Positions 55,178 through 56,805 of a stretch of 56,805 nucleotides of DNA are shown one piece after another. This DNA comes from Alphaproteobacteria bacterium (lineage in GTDB: Bacteria > Pseudomonadota > Alphaproteobacteria > Micavibrionales > Micavibrionaceae), in the NCBI GenBank assembly GCA_018399685.1, contig JAGYOK010000010.1, positions 1 through 56,805 of the forward strand, given 5' to 3'. The notes beneath the pieces were generated by a model. The model was not told the origin of the DNA. It saw nothing but the letters and a program-made list of their open reading frames with translations, and searched no databases. How positions within the stretch are numbered: position 1 is the first letter of the stretch; the number at the start of each line of letters is the position of its first letter. The position numbers and the translations under genes were made by a program.

Positions 55178-56191
55178 CTATTCTTCGGTTTCTTTAAGTG
55201 ATTTTGCTAGTAGTGCCTTTTGCTGCCTTTGGGCTTTTGCTTTGTTGTATCTCTTATAGGCCTCAGTTAATTCGGCCGTTAAGGCCTCTCCTTCTTCTCC
55301 ACCGTCACCACTAGCTCTCGTATTAATAAGGTGTAAGATTGTTGTGTGTTGAGCATTAAGAATTTCCAGGATGAGGTCATCTATTAATGTACTGCCTTCC
55401 AGAAAATTAAGGGTTGTGCTGCTAAGCTCTCCGATTAAACCGTATTTGAAAATTTTGGCATTGGCTTTTAGCTGCATAACAGAAAAGATGATGTCTTCTT
55501 TGATTTTTTTGGAAGCGGGAAGCGATTTTTCTGCGGCTTCGATGGCTTCTTTGAATTCTTTTAAGAAACCTTGAGCTATCGGGATAAAGTTGATTTTAAT
55601 TTCTTCCAGAACTCTTTCCGATTGTGTAATCAGCCAAGGATCGATTTGGCGGATTGTGCCAACCTTTTTTTGCAAATATTTTTCGGCTTTGATCTTTTTG
55701 TCTGTTTCTTTTTTCCTTTGTATTTTTCCTTTGAAATCATCAGATTCTCGGCGGCGTCTGTCGGGGCCGACGAAATTCGGTGTCAGGATAAAGTCGCGGG
55801 GTTTGCTTACTATATGAGAAAGCCGTTTGGCTAAGTCCTGTACTGTGAATGGTTTGGTAAGATACTCCGTCACCCCTAAATCGCGCGCTTGGGCCACGCG
55901 CGTGGGAGCGTTTAGGCCGCTAATCATAATTATGGGGACGTTGCGGTGTGGCGATTTCGGATCTTTCCTGATTTTCTCAATAAGTTGCAGCCCGTCCATT
56001 TTGGGCATGTGCCAGTCTGTAATAATGATGTCAGGGTTCTTTAAAACGTATCGGTCGTAGCCTTCTTTGCCATCAGCCGCGGTGTATACTGTTCCCACGC
56101 CTAGTGTTTTTATGATGTCCGCCAAAAGTTGCCGCATGACGGAAATATCTTCAACAACCAAAATGCTGATTTTAGAGAAGTCCATATACAT
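55178..56191 (-). CDS. response regulator with helical output region
   Basis: 337 residues. The receiver domain has phosphoacceptor Asp59 (IIITDWHMPKMDG), acidic residues in VVEDIS and Lys113 in TKPF. After it comes the short motif VGPDRRRR, common in alphaproteobacterial regulators, then a Lys-rich linker and a helical C-terminus of unknown type, without a DNA-binding domain. An HPt-like or structural role is possible. No kinase gene lies beside it. Confidence 0.85.
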   Translation of the reverse strand: MYMDFSKISILVVEDISVMRQLLADIIKTLGVGTVYTAADGKEGYDRYVLKNPDIIITDWHMPKMDGLQLIEKIRKDPKSPHRNVPIIMISGLNAPTRVAQARDLGVTEYLTKPFTVQDLAKRLSHIVSKPRDFILTPNFVGPDRRRRESDDFKGKIQRKKETDKKIKAEKYLQKKVGTIRQIDPWLITQSERVLEEIKINFIPIAQGFLKEFKEAIEAAEKSLPASKKIKEDIIFSVMQLKANAKIFKYGLIGELSSTTLNFLEGSTLIDDLILEILNAQHTTILHLINTRASGDGGEEGEALTAELTEAYKRYNKAKAQRQQKALLAKSLKETEE

Positions 56192-56345
56192 ATTTGATTG
56201 TTACTCCGCCCTCATTTATGAGCATGATAGTATGATCATAGGAAAATGGGGGGTGTAACTCAAGATAATATGTTTGCTTTGCCCTTTAATTAAACAAGTT
56301 TACAAAAAGCTGTGCCTTGGTGTACAAGGGTTCGGTGTAATTTAA

Positions 56346-56421
56346 GCGCCCGTAGCTCAGGGGATAGAGCATTGGTTTCCGGAGCCAAGGGTCGCAGGTT
56401 CGAATCCTGCCGGGCGCGCCA
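56346..56421 (+). tRNA. tRNA-Arg, anticodon CCG
   Basis: 76 nt. Acceptor stem GCGCCCG/CGGGCGC, D-stem GCTC/GAGC, anticodon stem TTGGT/GCCAA with loop TTCCGGA (anticodon CCG, reads CGG), T-arm with GGTTCGAATCC. CCA is encoded. The sequence before it (gene-poor) and the secretion-like gene after it are typical surroundings of an insertion site. Confidence 0.95.
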
Positions 56422-56557
56422 TTCTCCAATGGGTATATACCGGAGACATGGTATACATTTTTTCACAGCTACAAGTGCGCAAGCGGGCATATGGTTTTGT
56501 TTTTATCCTAAAGGACAAATGAGCGATCATAAAGGCCAAGACTTAAGGAGTAATACT

Positions 56558-56805
56558 CTAATTTATCTTAAATTCTACAGCTCTTAACTGTGGGGAACCG
56601 ATGGTGCTTGCCGTATGAGCAGGGTTAATTGTATTATGCATACTTTCCAAAATAATCGGAAGGCCAAATAAAGCTCCGCCGGCAAGAAGACTCATTACTG
56701 CATTTCTGAGCGGTAATCTCATCGGATAGTCAACGCATTCTTTAAGCATAAAAACGGCTTTTACCGACATAAGAAGGCCTAGCAAATAAGAAATACCAGC
56801 GAGAA
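56558..56805 (-). CDS. membrane protein, IcmC/IcmD-like, 3' part (5' end outside window)
   Basis: The frame is open to the end of the window, so the start is missing. The visible 82 residues have two membrane helices (ISYLLGLLMSVKAVFML and MSLLAGGALFGLPIILESM) around the polar loop KECVDYPMRLPLRNA. Two helices with a KE/P-rich loop followed by a Leu/Gly-rich helix are the pattern of IcmC/DotE and IcmD/DotP proteins of type IVB (Dot/Icm) secretion and of IncI conjugation. This is judged from topology and motif style only. Confidence 0.45.
   Translation of the reverse strand, partial: LAGISYLLGLLMSVKAVFMLKECVDYPMRLPLRNAVMSLLAGGALFGLPIILESMHNTINPAHTASTIGSPQLRAVEFKIN

Noticed and set aside
56312-56587. 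Reading frames across the tRNA
   Set aside because: They run through the tRNA-Arg gene on both strands and are not protein genes.

Overview
The window reads as a stretch of chromosome from a medium-to-low GC alphaproteobacterium. The evidence is a circularly permuted two-piece ssrA (tmRNA) gene next to an alpha-type sspB, the mrp / hflK-hflC-degP arrangement, ilvB-ilvN-ilvC and miaA in the same neighbourhood, and der-bamB-yfgM in a row. I cannot name the genus from the sequence; a Micavibrio-like or other deep-branching lineage would fit but this is a guess. Most of the window is core metabolism and envelope maintenance, with accessory patches between.

Layout. 1-7.1 kb: a type I secretion locus (3' end of an RTX adhesin with a von Willebrand A domain, then TolC-like, ABC and HlyD-like export components). 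7.4-10.5 kb: cold-shock protein, thrS and infC (infC apparently starts at AUU). 10.6-15.6 kb: an exosortase-associated acyltransferase, cvpA, a GNAT enzyme, purF and an MscS channel. 15.8-24.1 kb: der, bamB, yfgM, a redoxin, an L,D-transpeptidase, small envelope genes, an AmiC-type amidase and a lone flgC-like gene. 24.2-26.7 kb: a secreted protein and a TPR-methyltransferase fusion. 26.8-32.4 kb: ilvB, a multi-pass membrane protein, ilvN and ilvC on the minus strand, headed by a leader peptide with a run of Ile, Leu and Val codons and an attenuator.

32.5-34.5 kb: a lipoprotein gene, then about 840 nt with no gene that folds, on the minus strand, into many contiguous helices and ends in a terminator: a candidate large structured RNA. 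Just upstream of its putative promoter lie four DnaA-box-like sites in 75 bp, two of them perfect and face to face. This is the most unusual part of the window.

34.5-42.8 kb: miaA, degP, hflC and hflK, divergent mrp, and folA-unknown-thyA. 42.9-45.9 kb: an unknown gene, the two-piece tmRNA (its tag carries the ANDN motif twice), sspB and an alpha/beta hydrolase. 46.2-53.4 kb: several unknown genes, an ornithine-decarboxylase-like enzyme, a ParE-type toxin-antitoxin pair that has inserted into the 3' end of a U32-family gene with a 23-bp duplication, and that U32 gene. 53.4-54.1 kb: gene-free palindromic and REP-like sequence. 54.1-56.8 kb: a lipoprotein, a conserved unknown protein, a response regulator, tRNA-Arg(CCG), and the 3' end of a membrane protein resembling IcmC/IcmD-type type IVB secretion components.

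Functional links seen: ssrA and sspB sit together, as tagging and ClpXP delivery partners; all ilv genes sit behind one attenuator; thyA and folA are co-oriented; the type I secretion components sit directly behind their probable substrate.
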